NCBI RefSeq assembly: GCF_012927745.1
Contig: NZ_JABBKX010000006.1
Coordinates: forward strand, 207,945-271,944
Direction of reading: 5' to 3'
Origin: Neoroseomonas marina
GTDB lineage: Bacteria > Pseudomonadota > Alphaproteobacteria > Acetobacterales > Acetobacteraceae
DNA: 64,000 nt
In this document: positions 1 to 9,710 of the stretch, piece by piece
Numbering within the stretch: position 1 is the stretch's first letter
How the letters are laid out: each line of letters starts with the position of its first letter
Notes under the pieces: model-generated
The model's database searches: none
What the model saw: only the letters and a program-made list of their open reading frames with translations
Told to the model about the DNA's origin: nothing
Position numbers and translations under genes: made by a program

Positions 1-15
1 CCGGTGCCGGGCCTA

Positions 16-39
16 GGAATGCGCCGCGAGGCGCATTCC
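16..39 (-). terminator. Hairpin downstream of the hydroxyacyl-CoA dehydrogenase gene
   Basis: A perfect 10-bp stem (GGAATGCGCC / GGCGCATTCC) closes a 4-base loop, 11 bases past the stop codon of the reverse-strand gene that ends at 51. No T-run follows on either strand, so it is a terminator-like or RNA-stabilising hairpin rather than a textbook intrinsic terminator. Confidence 0.5.
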
Positions 40-50
40 GGAACCCGCAC

Positions 51-929
51 TCAGCGCGTCGGCGTCGGCGGGTTGGTCGCGTAGTCGTAGAAGCCCTTGC
101 CCGACTTGCGGCCGAGCCAGCCGGCCTCGACATACTTCGCGAGCAGCGGGGAGGGGCGGTACTTCGGATCGCCCAGCCCCTCGTGCAGCACCTTCATCAC
201 CGACAGCAGCGTGTCGAGGCCGACGAAGTCGGCGAGCTGCAGCGGCCCCATCGGATGATTGGCGCCGAGCTTCATGCCCTCGTCGATCGCGGTGACGTCG
301 CCCACGCCTTCCATCAGGGCCTGGATCGCCTCGTTCAGCATGGGGCAGAGCACGCGGTTCACCACGAAGCCGGGCCAGTCCCCGGCGGCGACCGGCGTCT
401 TGCCGAGCTTGCGCGCCAGCGCCTCGACCGCCGCGGCGGTCGCGTCGTCGGTGGCCAGCCCGCGGATGATCTCCACCAGTTGCATCATCGGCACGGGGTT
501 GAAGAAATGCATGCCGATGAAGCGCGCGGGCCGGTCTGTCGCGGCGGCGAGGCGCGTGATCGGGATGGAGGAGGTGTTCGACGCCAGGATGGCGTCCGCC
601 TTCAACTTCGGCAGAAGACCCGCGTAGATCTTCTTCTTCAGCTCCTCGTTCTCGGTCGCGGCCTCGATGACGATGTCGCAGTCGCCGAAGGCGTCGTTCG
701 TCGTCGTGGTGGTGATGCGGGCGAGCGCAGCGGCCTTGTCCTCGGCCGTGATGATCGCCTTCTTCACCTGGCGGTCCATGTTGCCGGACATGGTGGCCAT
801 CGCCTTGTCGAGGGCGGCCTGCTGCACATCCATCAGCACGACCGGCAGCCCAGCCAGCGCCGAGACATGGGCGATGCCGTTGCCCATCAGGCCGGCACCG
901 ATGACACCAACCTTCGCGATTTCAGCCAT
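51..929 (-). CDS. 3-hydroxybutyryl-CoA / 3-hydroxyacyl-CoA dehydrogenase
   Basis: This NAD-dependent enzyme oxidises 3-hydroxyacyl-CoA to 3-ketoacyl-CoA in fatty-acid or butanoate metabolism, in the cytoplasm. The 292 residues are the usual length for the single-function (Hbd/PaaH) family. The N-terminus carries the Rossmann motif GAGLMG at 11-16. SNTSS lies near 118-122. HFFNPVP at 141-147 holds the catalytic His, with its partner Glu at about 153. The C-terminal half is the helical dimerisation domain, and RKSGKGFYDY is near the end. The next genes on the same strand are etfA and etfB, which take electrons from acyl-CoA dehydrogenases, so the three fit one beta-oxidation-type module. A dispersed repeat separates them. 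Chain-length specificity cannot be read from the sequence. Confidence 0.93.
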   Translation of the reverse strand: MAEIAKVGVIGAGLMGNGIAHVSALAGLPVVLMDVQQAALDKAMATMSGNMDRQVKKAIITAEDKAAALARITTTTTNDAFGDCDIVIEAATENEELKKKIYAGLLPKLKADAILASNTSSIPITRLAAATDRPARFIGMHFFNPVPMMQLVEIIRGLATDDATAAAVEALARKLGKTPVAAGDWPGFVVNRVLCPMLNEAIQALMEGVGDVTAIDEGMKLGANHPMGPLQLADFVGLDTLLSVMKVLHEGLGDPKYRPSPLLAKYVEAGWLGRKSGKGFYDYATNPPTPTR

Positions 930-960
930 CTCAGGCCTCCTGATCAGGGTACGAAAAAGA

Positions 961-1009
961 AAACGGGGGGAAGCGAACTTCCCCCCGTGCCCCCCAACCT
1001 TCTTTGTGT
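961..1009. repeat. Dispersed hairpin repeat, copy A (diverged)
   Basis: The palindrome CGGGGGGAAG / CTTCCCCCCG with loop CGAA is followed by a CCCCCCAACCTTCTTTG tail. It has the same architecture as the copies near 18,913 and 22,829 (G-rich arm, AAC-type loop, C-rich arm, then a CCCCC-AACCTTC tail), but is shorter and more diverged. It fills the gap between the dehydrogenase gene and etfA. Confidence 0.7.
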
Positions 1010-1042
1010 TTCCGCAAACAAGGCCGCGGGGGCGCGTTCACG

Positions 1043-1966
1043 TCACTTGGACAGCTCGGCCTCGAGCTCCGGGACCGCCTTGAACAGGTCCGCCACCAGG
1101 CCGTAGTCGGCGACCTGGAAGATCGGCGCCTCCTCGTCCTTGTTGATGGCGACGATGACCTTGCTGTCCTTCATGCCGGCCAGATGCTGGATCGCGCCCG
1201 AGATGCCGACCGCGATGTAGAGGTCCGGCGCCACGATCTTGCCGGTCTGGCCGACCTGCATGTCGTTCGGCGCATAGCCTGCATCGACGGCGGCGCGGGA
1301 TGCACCCACCGCGGCGCCGAGCTTGTCGGCGACCGCCTCGAGGATCTTGAAGTTCTCCGAATTGGCCATCGCGCGGCCGCCCGAGATGACGATGCGCGCG
1401 GCGGTCAGTTCCGGGCGCTCCGACTTCACGATCTCGGCGCCGAGGAAGGAGGACAGACCCGGATCGGCCGCGGCCGGGGCAGCCTCGACCGCGGCGGACC
1501 CGCCATCGGCCGGGACCGGGTCGAAGGATGCGGCACGGACCGTGATGACCTTCTTCGCATCCGACGACTTCACCGTCGCCATCGCGTTGCCCGCATAGAT
1601 CGGGCGGACGAAGGTGTCGGCATCCACCACGCCGGCGATGTCCGACAGGATCTGCACGTCGAGCAGCGCTGCGACGCGCGGCATCACGTTCTTGCCCGCG
1701 GCCGAGGCCGGGGCGAGCAGGTGCGAATATCCCGGCGCGAGCGCGACCAGCAGCGCGGCGAGCGGTTCGGCCAGCACGGGGCCGTCGCCGCCGGTCAGGA
1801 CCTTCGTCACACCCGGCAGCTTCGCCGCGGCGGCCGCACCGGCCGCGGCGCCGGGGCCGGCGACGAGCACATGCACCTCCCCGAGCTTGGACGCCGCGGC
1901 GACCGTGCTGCGCGTGGGCTGGGTGACGGCGCCGTCCTTGTGGTCGGCGAGAACGAGGACGGCCAT
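1043..1966 (-). CDS. etfA: Electron transfer flavoprotein alpha subunit
   Basis: This is the FAD-binding subunit of the soluble ETF heterodimer. ETF accepts electrons from acyl-CoA and related dehydrogenases and passes them to ETF:ubiquinone oxidoreductase. It has 307 residues, typical for alphaproteobacteria. The N-terminal half is the ETF alpha/beta fold. The C-terminal FAD domain shows [21 protein letters not shown] and [20 protein letters not shown], the family signature. The start (MAVLVLADH) lies 2 bases after the etfB stop, so the two genes are co-transcribed and probably translationally coupled. Confidence 0.97.
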   Translation of the reverse strand: MAVLVLADHKDGAVTQPTRSTVAAASKLGEVHVLVAGPGAAAGAAAAAKLPGVTKVLTGGDGPVLAEPLAALLVALAPGYSHLLAPASAAGKNVMPRVAALLDVQILSDIAGVVDADTFVRPIYAGNAMATVKSSDAKKVITVRAASFDPVPADGGSAAVEAAPAAADPGLSSFLGAEIVKSERPELTAARIVISGGRAMANSENFKILEAVADKLGAAVGASRAAVDAGYAPNDMQVGQTGKIVAPDLYIAVGISGAIQHLAGMKDSKVIVAINKDEEAPIFQVADYGLVADLFKAVPELEAELSK

Positions 1967-1968
1967 GA

Positions 1969-2718
1969 TCAGATCACCTTCGCTTCGGTGCGCAGCTTCT
2001 CGACCAGCTCCTGCACGGAACCGACCTTCTTGCCGGCCTGGCGCTTCGCCGGTTCCTCGACCTTGAGCACGGTCAGGCGGGGCGTGACGTCGACGCCGAG
2101 GTCGCCCGGCTTCACCGTCTCGATCGGCTTCTTGCGCGCCTTCATGATGTTGGGCAGCGAGGCGTAGCGCGGCTCGTTCAGGCGCAGGTCGGTCGTCACG
2201 ATCGCCGGCAGCTTGAGCGAGACGGTCTCGAGGCCGCCATCGACCTCGCGCGTCACCTTCAGGTTGTCGCCGTCCTTCTCGACCTTCGAGGCGAAGGTGC
2301 CCTGGCCCCAGCCGAGAAGTGCCGCCAGCATCTGGCCGGTGGCGTTCATGTCGTCGTCGATCGCCTGCTTGCCGAGGATGACCAGCGCCGGGCCTTCCTT
2401 GTCGACGATCGCCTTGAGGATCTTCGCGACCGCCAGCGGCTCGAGCGTGCCGTCGTGCTCGACCAGGATGCCGCGGTCGGCACCCATGGCGAGCGCGGTG
2501 CGGATCTGCTCCTGCGCCGCGGAGGGGCCGGCGGAGATGGCGACGATCTCGGTCGCCACGCCCTTTTCCTTGAGGCGCACCGCTTCCTCGACCGCGATCT
2601 CGTCGAAGGGGTTCATGGACATCTTGACGTTGGCCGTCTCGACGCCCGTGCCGTCCGCCTTCACGCGGACCTTGACGTTGTAGTCGACCACCCGCTTGAC
2701 GGGGACGAGGACCTTCAT
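1969..2718 (-). CDS. etfB: Electron transfer flavoprotein beta subunit
   Basis: Partner of EtfA; it binds AMP and docks the dehydrogenases. The start at 2718 gives [18 protein letters not shown], the conserved N-terminus of the family, and 249 residues, the usual length. An in-frame start 11 codons upstream adds residues with no counterpart in the family. Visible family segments are [37 protein letters not shown] and [20 protein letters not shown]. It is first in the etfB-etfA pair, with the dehydrogenase gene downstream. Confidence 0.96.
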   Translation of the reverse strand: MKVLVPVKRVVDYNVKVRVKADGTGVETANVKMSMNPFDEIAVEEAVRLKEKGVATEIVAISAGPSAAQEQIRTALAMGADRGILVEHDGTLEPLAVAKILKAIVDKEGPALVILGKQAIDDDMNATGQMLAALLGWGQGTFASKVEKDGDNLKVTREVDGGLETVSLKLPAIVTTDLRLNEPRYASLPNIMKARKKPIETVKPGDLGVDVTPRLTVLKVEEPAKRQAGKKVGSVQELVEKLRTEAKVI

Positions 2719-2811
2719 GGCGTTACCGTGTGCCTTCCGGATGGGGCGCACGGCCCGGCCGCGCGCAGGGGGCGGAAAATACGGGGGTGACTTAAGCGGG
2801 GCAAGTTGCCC

Positions 2812-3006
2812 CTATCGTTTCATCACCAGCAGCAGGATGGCGAAGAGGACCAGCGTCAGGGCCTGCAGGCCGATCCGCCATCGCATCAGTTTGTTCGACC
2901 GTTCCCCACCGGCCTTGGAGCCGGACATGCCGAGCACGCCCGACAACAGCACGCCGAGGGTGGCGAGCATGGACAGGGCGACGAGGATCGTCAGGAACGT
3001 GACCAT
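2812..3006 (-). CDS. HIG1-type twin-transmembrane small protein
   Basis: A 64-residue inner-membrane protein with two predicted helices (about 2-24 and 46-62) joined by a short basic loop containing GERSNKLMRWRIGLQ. This matches the bacterial relatives of the HIG1 (hypoxia-induced gene 1) family, which in mitochondria associate with respiratory complexes; the bacterial role is not established. The ATG at 3006 is preferred over a GTG three codons upstream, because AGGTG is then correctly spaced as ribosome-binding site. It sits between etfB and an MFS gene on the same strand. Confidence 0.82.
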   Translation of the reverse strand: MVTFLTILVALSMLATLGVLLSGVLGMSGSKAGGERSNKLMRWRIGLQALTLVLFAILLLVMKR

Positions 3007-3026
3007 GGCGTTCACCTAGCGCGGTT

Positions 3027-4235
3027 TCAGGCCCTGGCAACAGCCCCCGTGCCGCGGACCAGCGATGCGCCGAGCAGGGCGGTGACCACGCAGAAGCCGA
3101 AGCCCAGCGCATAGCCGCCGGACGCCTGGACCATCAGCGTGAAGAGCGGCGGGCCCACCAGCATGCAGGCCCCGAAGACGAAACCCGCCGCCGCCGTGGT
3201 CGCGCCGACCTTGCCGGGTTCGGCGAGGCGCGCGGTCTCGGCCAGGAACACCCCGTTCCAGCCGATCGCCGTCGCGCCCATGCCCATCCCGGCCAGGGTC
3301 AGGATGAAGCCCGGCCAGCCGGGGCCGGAAAGCAGCAGCGCGAGGCCCGAGGCGGCCGCCGCGATCCCGAGCCCGCGCAGCACCGGCGCCGCCCCCACCC
3401 GGTCGGCGACCAGCCCCCAGGCGACGCGCCCCACGACGCCGGCGGCCTGGGCGAGCGCCAGGCGGAAGCCGGCCTCGGTCAGCGGGACGCCCAATGCTTC
3501 GACCTGGAAGACCACGAAAAAGGAGGAAAAGCAGAACTGGGAGATGCCGTAGAGCGCCGACATGACCGTCATCCGGCGCAGGATCGGCGCGGTGCGGAGC
3601 GTCGCGAGGCTGCCCAGCGCCGCCCCCCAGGCCGCGCGCAGGTTGCCGATCGCGGCCGACCGGTTCCGCTCCGCATCGAGCGGCCCGCGCAACGGTTGCA
3701 GCAGCAGCGCCATGGCCGCCAGCAGCGCGGCGACCGCCAGGATCCCAGCCCGCCAGCCGAAGGCGATGGCGATGACCGGCGTGATAGCCGCGATCAGCAT
3801 CGACCCCGCCGGCACCCCGCATTGCTTGAGGCTGAAGATCAGCGCCCGCCGGTTGGGCGGCGCCTTCTGGGCCAGCAGGTGGCTGCCCGCCGGGGTGACC
3901 GGCCCGTGCCCGATGCCGCACGCCAGCGCCGAGACCGCGAGTGCTGCCGGATGGGCCAGCACCGTCAGGGCGATCGACGCGGCGCAGATCGCAAGCCCCC
4001 CCTGGAGGACCCTTATCCCGCCGTAGCGGTGGATGAAGGCCCCGGCCAGGGGCCCCGAGATCAGGGCACCACCATAGACCAGGGCGGTATGGACCCCGGC
4101 CAGTGCCGCAGGAATGCCAGCTTCGGCCGCTATCGCGGGCGCGAGGACCGGAACGGCGATGAAGACGCCCATGCCGGCGAGATGCGTGCCCAGCAGGGCG
4201 ACCATCACGGTCCAGACGGAAGGAGAATGACTCAT
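3027..4235 (-). CDS. MFS transporter
   Basis: A major facilitator superfamily permease of 402 residues with about twelve hydrophobic segments. The loop between helices 2 and 3 carries a degenerate MFS motif (FIHRYGGIRVLQGG), repeated in the second half as LVADRVGAAPVLRG. The start at 4235 (MSHSPSVWTV) places the first helix at residues 8-30. An upstream in-frame start would add a short tail not expected for the family. Substrate cannot be predicted. The gene diverges from the MscS gene across about 90 bases. Confidence 0.85.
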   Translation of the reverse strand: MSHSPSVWTVMVALLGTHLAGMGVFIAVPVLAPAIAAEAGIPAALAGVHTALVYGGALISGPLAGAFIHRYGGIRVLQGGLAICAASIALTVLAHPAALAVSALACGIGHGPVTPAGSHLLAQKAPPNRRALIFSLKQCGVPAGSMLIAAITPVIAIAFGWRAGILAVAALLAAMALLLQPLRGPLDAERNRSAAIGNLRAAWGAALGSLATLRTAPILRRMTVMSALYGISQFCFSSFFVVFQVEALGVPLTEAGFRLALAQAAGVVGRVAWGLVADRVGAAPVLRGLGIAAAASGLALLLSGPGWPGFILTLAGMGMGATAIGWNGVFLAETARLAEPGKVGATTAAAGFVFGACMLVGPPLFTLMVQASGGYALGFGFCVVTALLGASLVRGTGAVARA

Positions 4236-4325
4236 GCTGCGGTGCAATGCTGGACCCGGCACGGCTGATCGGCAACCGGGCTATCCCGGCTTGACCCGAC
4301 ACGGCCGGATGGGGTCCCTGCCGGC

Positions 4326-6866
4326 ATGACCCGTTTCAACCGGCTCCTTCTCGCGATCCTGTGTGTGCTGGTGGTCGTCTCGGCGGTGCGCCTGGCCGCC
4401 CAGACCGTGCCGGTGGAAGCCCCGGAGCCGGAGCCCGCGGAAACCACCGCCCCGGTCCCGGTCGCCCCGACGCCGGCGCCGGCGGCACGACCGGCCCCGC
4501 CGCCGGCGGCCGAACTGCGCCGCGCGCCGCCCCGCCAGGCACAGCCGCAGCCGCAGTCGCACACGCCCGTGCCGGCCGCCGCGCAGGCACCCGCGCCGGT
4601 CCCTGCCGCCCCTGCCGCCCCTGCCGCCGCGGCGGCCGTCCCGTCCAGCGAGGCCGAACGCCTGGTGCGGCTGCTGCAGGACGATGCCCGTCGGGCGGAA
4701 CTGATCCGCAATCTGCAGGCCCTGACCGCCGCCTCCGGAGGCGCGGCCGCCGGCACCGCCGCGGCCACGCCGGCCCCGGCCCCGGCCACGGCCGCCACGC
4801 CGCCGCCCGCCGAACCCGCGAACGGCGCCCAGGTCGTGGCGCCGGAGATCCTCGCGCCGAACACCCTGGGCGCGCAGTTGCTGCAGGGCGCTCAGCAGCG
4901 GCTCTCGGCGATGACCGACCAGGTCGTCCTGGCGGCGCAGGCCATCGCGGATTTGCCGTCGCTCCTGGCCTGGGCGTCCTCCATGGCGCGGGATCCGGTG
5001 ACGCAGTTCCGCGTCATCGACGCGTCCTGGAAGCTCTTCCTCGTTCTCGGGCTTGGCCTTTTCGCCGAATGGGCCACGGCACGGCTGCTGACGCGGGCGC
5101 GCGACCGGCTGGATTCCCGGGCGCCGGCCGAAGGGGAGGCGTATTCCTGGCTGCGCAAGGTGCCGCTGGTGGTCGCCCGGCTGGGGCTCGACCTGGTGCC
5201 GATCGGCGCCTTCGCCATCGTCTCCTACGGCCTCATCGGCGCGGTGCAGCCATTGCCGACGACCGAGCTCGTGATGCTCACGGTCAACAACGCCTACATG
5301 GCGTCGCGTGCCGTGATGGTCACCTCGCGGATGCTGCTGTCGCCCGCCTCGCCGATGCTGCGGCTGCTGCCGGTGGCCGACGAGACGGCCGCCTACATCA
5401 CCGTCTGGCTGCGGCGGATCACCTTCGTCCTGGTCGTCGGCTACGCGACCGCCGAAGCCGGGCTGCAGTTCGGCCTCCCCTGGACGGCCTATGATTCGAT
5501 CCTGCGGGTCTGCCTGCTTCTGGTGACGCTGTTCCTCATCATCGTCATCCTGCAGAACCGCACCGCGGTATCCGATGTCCTCCGCGCGCCGGAGACGCCC
5601 GAAGGGGCGCATGTCGAATCGGCGCGTCGCTTCCTCCGCGCCGCGCGGGACCGCGCTGCCGAGGTCTGGCATATCCTCGCGATCGCCTGGCTGATCGCCG
5701 CCTGGGGCGTCTGGGCCCTGGAGGTCCAGGGCGGCTTCTGGCGGCTGGCGCGCGTCTCCCTGGTGACGCTCGCCGTGCTGATCGTGGCGCGGCTGGTCGA
5801 TGTCGGCATGCGGCGGGCGCTGGCGCGCGCCTTCCGCATCACGCCGGACCTGGCACGCCGCTATCCGGGCCTGGAGGCGCGGGCGAACCGCTATCTGCCG
5901 ATCCTCAAGGGCACGCTCTCCTTCCTGCTCGGCGGCCTCACCTTCCTGTTCCTCCTCGAGGCCTGGGGCCTCGATGCCTTCGCCTGGTTCGGGGTGGGCA
6001 AGCTCGGCAACCGGCTGGTCGGGTCTCTGGCCTCCATCGGCTTCACGCTCATGATCGCGCTGGCGGCCTGGGAAGCGGCCAACGCCGCCATCCAGCGGCA
6101 CCTCGAGAAACTGTCGCGCGACGCCAAGGCGGCGCGCAGCGCCCGCGTGCGCACGCTGCTGCCCATGCTGCGCACGGCGCTGATGATCACCATCGTCGTC
6201 ATCTCGGGCTTCATCGTGCTGACCGAGATCGGCGTGAACGTCGCCCCCCTGATCGCCGGTGCCGGCGTCGTCGGTATCGCCATCGGCTTCGGGTCCCAGA
6301 CGCTGGTGCGGGACATCATCACCGGCATTTTCCTGCTGTTCGAGGATGCGCTGGCGGTGGGCGACGTGGTGCAGGTCGGCGGCCTGTCGGGCGTGGTCGA
6401 GCAATTGTCGATCCGTTCGATCAAGCTGCGCGCGCAGGACGGCAGCCTGCACATCATCCCCTTCAGCGCCGTCACCACCGTGACCAACATGACGCGCGAC
6501 TTCGCCTTCGCCGTCCTCGACGTCTCGGTCGCCTACGGGGAGGACACCGACCGCGTCGCGGAGGTGCTGCAGGGCATCGCCACCGAGATGCGCGAGGACG
6601 TGAAGTGGCGCCCCGCCATCCGCGACGACCTCGACATCCTGGGCGTCGAGCGCCTGGCCGATTCGGGCGTCATCATGCGGGTGCGGCTCAAGACCGAGCC
6701 CTCCCAGCGCTGGTCGGTGGCGCGCGAGATGAACCGCCGCATCAAGAAGCGCTTCGACGAGCTCGGGATCGAGATCCCCTATCCGCACCAGAAGCTGGTG
6801 CTGGAACGGACCGAGGCCCGGCATCCGGTGGAATCGGGCCCCGCCGCCGCAACGGCCGAGGCGTGA
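4326..6866 (+). CDS. Large MscS-type mechanosensitive ion channel
   Basis: An inner-membrane channel of 846 residues, much longer than the 286-residue E. coli MscS and closer to the MscK/YbdG class. An N-terminal signal-like helix (about 5-20) is followed by a periplasmic stretch to about residue 170 that is almost entirely Pro and Ala. Roughly ten further hydrophobic segments follow. The C-terminal third holds the MscS core: the pore-lining helix with the Gly/Ala pattern (LIAGAGVVGIAIGFGSQTLV), then the beta domain (LFEDALAVGDVVQVGGLSG) and a mixed alpha/beta cytoplasmic end. It overlaps the following gene by ATGA, so the two are likely translationally coupled. Confidence 0.9.
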   Translation: MTRFNRLLLAILCVLVVVSAVRLAAQTVPVEAPEPEPAETTAPVPVAPTPAPAARPAPPPAAELRRAPPRQAQPQPQSHTPVPAAAQAPAPVPAAPAAPAAAAAVPSSEAERLVRLLQDDARRAELIRNLQALTAASGGAAAGTAAATPAPAPATAATPPPAEPANGAQVVAPEILAPNTLGAQLLQGAQQRLSAMTDQVVLAAQAIADLPSLLAWASSMARDPVTQFRVIDASWKLFLVLGLGLFAEWATARLLTRARDRLDSRAPAEGEAYSWLRKVPLVVARLGLDLVPIGAFAIVSYGLIGAVQPLPTTELVMLTVNNAYMASRAVMVTSRMLLSPASPMLRLLPVADETAAYITVWLRRITFVLVVGYATAEAGLQFGLPWTAYDSILRVCLLLVTLFLIIVILQNRTAVSDVLRAPETPEGAHVESARRFLRAARDRAAEVWHILAIAWLIAAWGVWALEVQGGFWRLARVSLVTLAVLIVARLVDVGMRRALARAFRITPDLARRYPGLEARANRYLPILKGTLSFLLGGLTFLFLLEAWGLDAFAWFGVGKLGNRLVGSLASIGFTLMIALAAWEAANAAIQRHLEKLSRDAKAARSARVRTLLPMLRTALMITIVVISGFIVLTEIGVNVAPLIAGAGVVGIAIGFGSQTLVRDIITGIFLLFEDALAVGDVVQVGGLSGVVEQLSIRSIKLRAQDGSLHIIPFSAVTTVTNMTRDFAFAVLDVSVAYGEDTDRVAEVLQGIATEMREDVKWRPAIRDDLDILGVERLADSGVIMRVRLKTEPSQRWSVAREMNRRIKKRFDELGIEIPYPHQKLVLERTEARHPVESGPAAATAEA

Positions 6867-8380
6867 TGGCCGCACCGCGCATAGCCCTCGGCGCCTTCAT
6901 GCTCGAGAGCAACGGCCACGCCCCGCCCGCGACCCGGGCGGAGTTCGAGGCAGGCTGCTGGCTGGAAGGCGCGGCGCTGGCCGCCGATCTCGCGCGCCCC
7001 GCGCCACGTGCGCCCACGCCGCTGACCGGCTTCATCCGCGCCATGGATGCCGGGCGGGACTGGACGCCGGTTCCCCTGCTGGCGGCCGCCGCCGGGGCCT
7101 CCGGGCCGGTGGAGCAGGACGTCTTCGACGACCTCCTGCTGCGGTTCGAAGGCGCGTTGCGCGCGTCGCTGCCGGTCGATGGCGTCTTCCTCGCCCTGCA
7201 TGGCGCGGCGACGGCGACGGTGGAGGTCGACCCCGACGGCGTGCTGCTGGCGCGCGTCCGGGCGATCGTGGGCCCCGACGTGCCGATCATCGCGACGCTC
7301 GACCTGCACGCGAACGTCTCGCGGACCATGGTCGACCGGGCGGACCTGCTGGTCGCCTACCTCACCAACCCGCATGTCGACATGCTCGAACGCGGCGCCG
7401 AGGCCGCGGCGGCGATGCGCGCCATGCTCGGCGGCCTCAGGCCCCGCAAGGGCTTCCTGAAGCTGCCCATGATCCCGCCGGCGACCAGCCAGAACACGGA
7501 TGGCGGCCCGTATGCCGACGCGATCGCCCATGGCCGCGGCTTCCTCGACCACGAGGTGATGAACGTCTCGATCTCCGCCGGCTTCTCGCTCGGGGATACG
7601 CCGAAGAACGGCCTGTCGGTGGTTGTGACGACGCGTACCGACGCGGCGCGCGCGCAAACCGTGGCGGAGGAGATCGCGCGCTTCATCTGGTCCTCCCGCG
7701 GGCGGTGGGTCGCGAATCTCCTGCCGCTCGAGGAAGCCACCCGGCGCGCGCGCGCGACCGGAGCCGACCCGCGCGCCGCGCCGCTGCTGTTCGCCGACGT
7801 CGCCGACAATCCCGGCGGCGGCGGCCGCGGCAACACCACCTGGATCCTCGAGGCCTTCCATGCCGCCGGGGTGCAGGGCGCCGTGCTCGGTGTCTTCAAC
7901 GACCCGGAACTGGCGGCGGAGGCCCATCTCCTCGGCGCCGGCGCGGCCTTCCCGGCGCGCTTCAACCGCGCCGAGACGCATCCGCTCTCCCACGCCTTCG
8001 CTGCCCCCGCCGTGGTGGAGGCGCTGCATGACGGGCACATCACCGGACGCCGGGGGATCTATGCCGGCCGCGCGCTCGACCTCGGCCCGATGGCGCTGCT
8101 GCGCCTGGACGGATTGCGCGTCGCGGTCGCAACCAACCGGCGGCAGCTGTGCGAACCCGCGATGCTCGAGGCGCTGGGCGTCGACATCGCCCGCGTCCGC
8201 ACCCTGGTCGTGAAGTCGCGCGGCCATTTCCGGGCGGGCTTCGACGAGGTCTTCACCGCCGACCGGATCCTCGAGGTCGACGTGCCGGGCCTGACCACGG
8301 TGATGCTGAATCGCGTGCCCTGGCGCCGCGCCCCGCGGCCGATCTGGCCGCTGGATCCCGCCATGGAATGGGCCCCCTGA
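6866..8380 (+). CDS. M81 (MlrC/microcystinase C-like) family protein
   Basis: A 504-residue protein of the M81/MlrC family, named after the microcystin-degradation metalloprotein MlrC; most members have no known substrate. The start is the ATG overlapping the MscS stop (ATGA) and gives MAAPRIALGAFMLESNGHAP, matching the family N-terminus with its early E-S-N/H segment. Conserved stretches include FLALHGAAT, ATLDLHANVS (metal-ligand type), LVAYLTNPHVDMLERG, FADVADNPGGGGRGNTTWIL and VVKSRGHFRAGFDEVF. Its role here is unknown; coupling to a channel gene does not define it. Confidence 0.87.
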   Translation: MAAPRIALGAFMLESNGHAPPATRAEFEAGCWLEGAALAADLARPAPRAPTPLTGFIRAMDAGRDWTPVPLLAAAAGASGPVEQDVFDDLLLRFEGALRASLPVDGVFLALHGAATATVEVDPDGVLLARVRAIVGPDVPIIATLDLHANVSRTMVDRADLLVAYLTNPHVDMLERGAEAAAAMRAMLGGLRPRKGFLKLPMIPPATSQNTDGGPYADAIAHGRGFLDHEVMNVSISAGFSLGDTPKNGLSVVVTTRTDAARAQTVAEEIARFIWSSRGRWVANLLPLEEATRRARATGADPRAAPLLFADVADNPGGGGRGNTTWILEAFHAAGVQGAVLGVFNDPELAAEAHLLGAGAAFPARFNRAETHPLSHAFAAPAVVEALHDGHITGRRGIYAGRALDLGPMALLRLDGLRVAVATNRRQLCEPAMLEALGVDIARVRTLVVKSRGHFRAGFDEVFTADRILEVDVPGLTTVMLNRVPWRRAPRPIWPLDPAMEWAP

Positions 8381-8452
8381 CGACGCACCCATCGCCTGGG
8401 CTTGGACAGGGGCGCCGCCGCGCGGAATACTGATCCGCTCGGAGGGACCGCG

Positions 8453-9700
8453 ATGTCCTGGGCTGCCGCCATCTTCCTCGGCCTGCTGACCGGCGCCATG
8501 GCGGCGATCTACGCCGGCTTCGTCGCGGACCTTTCGGTCCCCTGGCTGCGCATCTCCACCTTCGAAGGCGGCGCGGGATACTTCGTGCTGGCGATGGGGC
8601 TGCTGGGCCTGGTCGGCGGCGCCCTCGCCGGCGTGGTCATCGGCCGGGTGCTCGGCGGGCCCGGCGGGGACGGGGCGCTGCGCGGCTTCGGCTACGCCGT
8701 GCTGATCGTCGGGGGGATCATCACCGCGGCGGGCGGATGGGCCTGGATGCAGCGGGACGTGGCGCCCGAGATCGCCGGCGGACCGATCGACCTGGCCCTG
8801 GAACTGCGGCTGCCGCGCGGCATGGAGCCCGGCGAGCATGCCTACGCCTATCTGCGATCCGGCCCGCGCGGCCGCTCCGGCGGCGGCAGCCTGGATCGTG
8901 GCGCCGCGCGCCGGGAGGACGGGCGCTGGATCCTCCCGGGCCGCGTGAGTGTCACGACCTCCGAGGGGGACCGGCGGATCGTCGCCGGCGAGGTCGGCGC
9001 GTCCGCCTGGAGTTTCCCGATCCCGCTGCCGGCGCGACCTGCGGCGTTGGAGGACGCCTTCGGCCCCTGGATCGCCGCCGCGGATGCGACGGGGTCGGAC
9101 GGCCCGCCCGAGCTCCGCTATCGCGTCGTGCGCCGGCCGCCGCCCGCCCCGCCGCCGCCGCCCGAACCGAGCGAGGAAGCGCGCCGCCGCGCCGACTTCG
9201 CGGCTCTGCCCGCCGACGCCCCGACCGCCGCGCTGCTCGGCTTCGTGAACGCGATCTGGCAGGACGAGGTCGCGGCTGCCGCGTTGCGGGCGGCGCAGGC
9301 GCGGTCCGATTTCCTCGCGGCGCTTGCCGCCCGCGCCGCCTCGCCCGACCACGATGCGGCGCGCGACGCGTTGTACGTGATCGGCGCCATGCGCCCCGCG
9401 CCGGCGGAGCTCGCCGATGTCGTCCGCGCAGGTGCGGCGGAGGTCAGCCGCATCGCCGAGGCGATCGATCCGTCCGCGGCGGACAGCCGCGACCGGCTCT
9501 ATGCCGAGGCGCATACCCTCTCGACCGGCGTGGTCGCCGCGGCCTTCGGCCTGCGCCGCGCCGGAATCGACATCTCGCCGGAGCTGCGCGCCATGGCGGC
9601 CGCCTGCCGTCCGCGCGAGAAGGCGCCACCCCACGCGATCGCGGACGCCGCCGAGCGCGTCGCGGCCTATGTCAGCCAGGCCGCGCCAGCCGGGCTGTAG
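8453..9700 (+). CDS. Hypothetical membrane protein
   Basis: Not recognised. The 415 residues start with three hydrophobic segments in the first ~105 (MSWAAAIFLGLLTGAMAAIY, a GYFVLAMGLLGLVGGALAG-type helix, and AVLIVGGIITAAGGWAWM). The rest is a soluble, probably periplasmic, part rich in Ala, Arg and Pro. It contains a beta-rich section (LALELRLPRGMEPGEHAYAY, WSFPIPLPARPAALEDAFGPW), a Pro-rich linker (RRPPPAPPPPPEPSEEARRR, about 230-250) and a C-terminal helical part. The start at 8453 is chosen because GGAGGGACC lies just upstream. No neighbour suggests a function. Confidence 0.72.
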   Translation: MSWAAAIFLGLLTGAMAAIYAGFVADLSVPWLRISTFEGGAGYFVLAMGLLGLVGGALAGVVIGRVLGGPGGDGALRGFGYAVLIVGGIITAAGGWAWMQRDVAPEIAGGPIDLALELRLPRGMEPGEHAYAYLRSGPRGRSGGGSLDRGAARREDGRWILPGRVSVTTSEGDRRIVAGEVGASAWSFPIPLPARPAALEDAFGPWIAAADATGSDGPPELRYRVVRRPPPAPPPPPEPSEEARRRADFAALPADAPTAALLGFVNAIWQDEVAAAALRAAQARSDFLAALAARAASPDHDAARDALYVIGAMRPAPAELADVVRAGAAEVSRIAEAIDPSAADSRDRLYAEAHTLSTGVVAAAFGLRRAGIDISPELRAMAAACRPREKAPPHAIADAAERVAAYVSQAAPAGL

Positions 9701-9710
9701 ACCGGACGAT

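Noticed and set aside
4281..6875. Open frame of over 860 codons antisense to the MscS gene
   Set aside because: Very high GC removes stops from the antisense frame. The product is Asp/Arg/Gly/His-rich with no family, and the sense gene is certain.
6779..9634. Open frame of about 950 codons antisense to the M81 gene and the next gene
   Set aside because: Same codon-bias artefact; low-complexity RRGG-type product crossing two sense genes.
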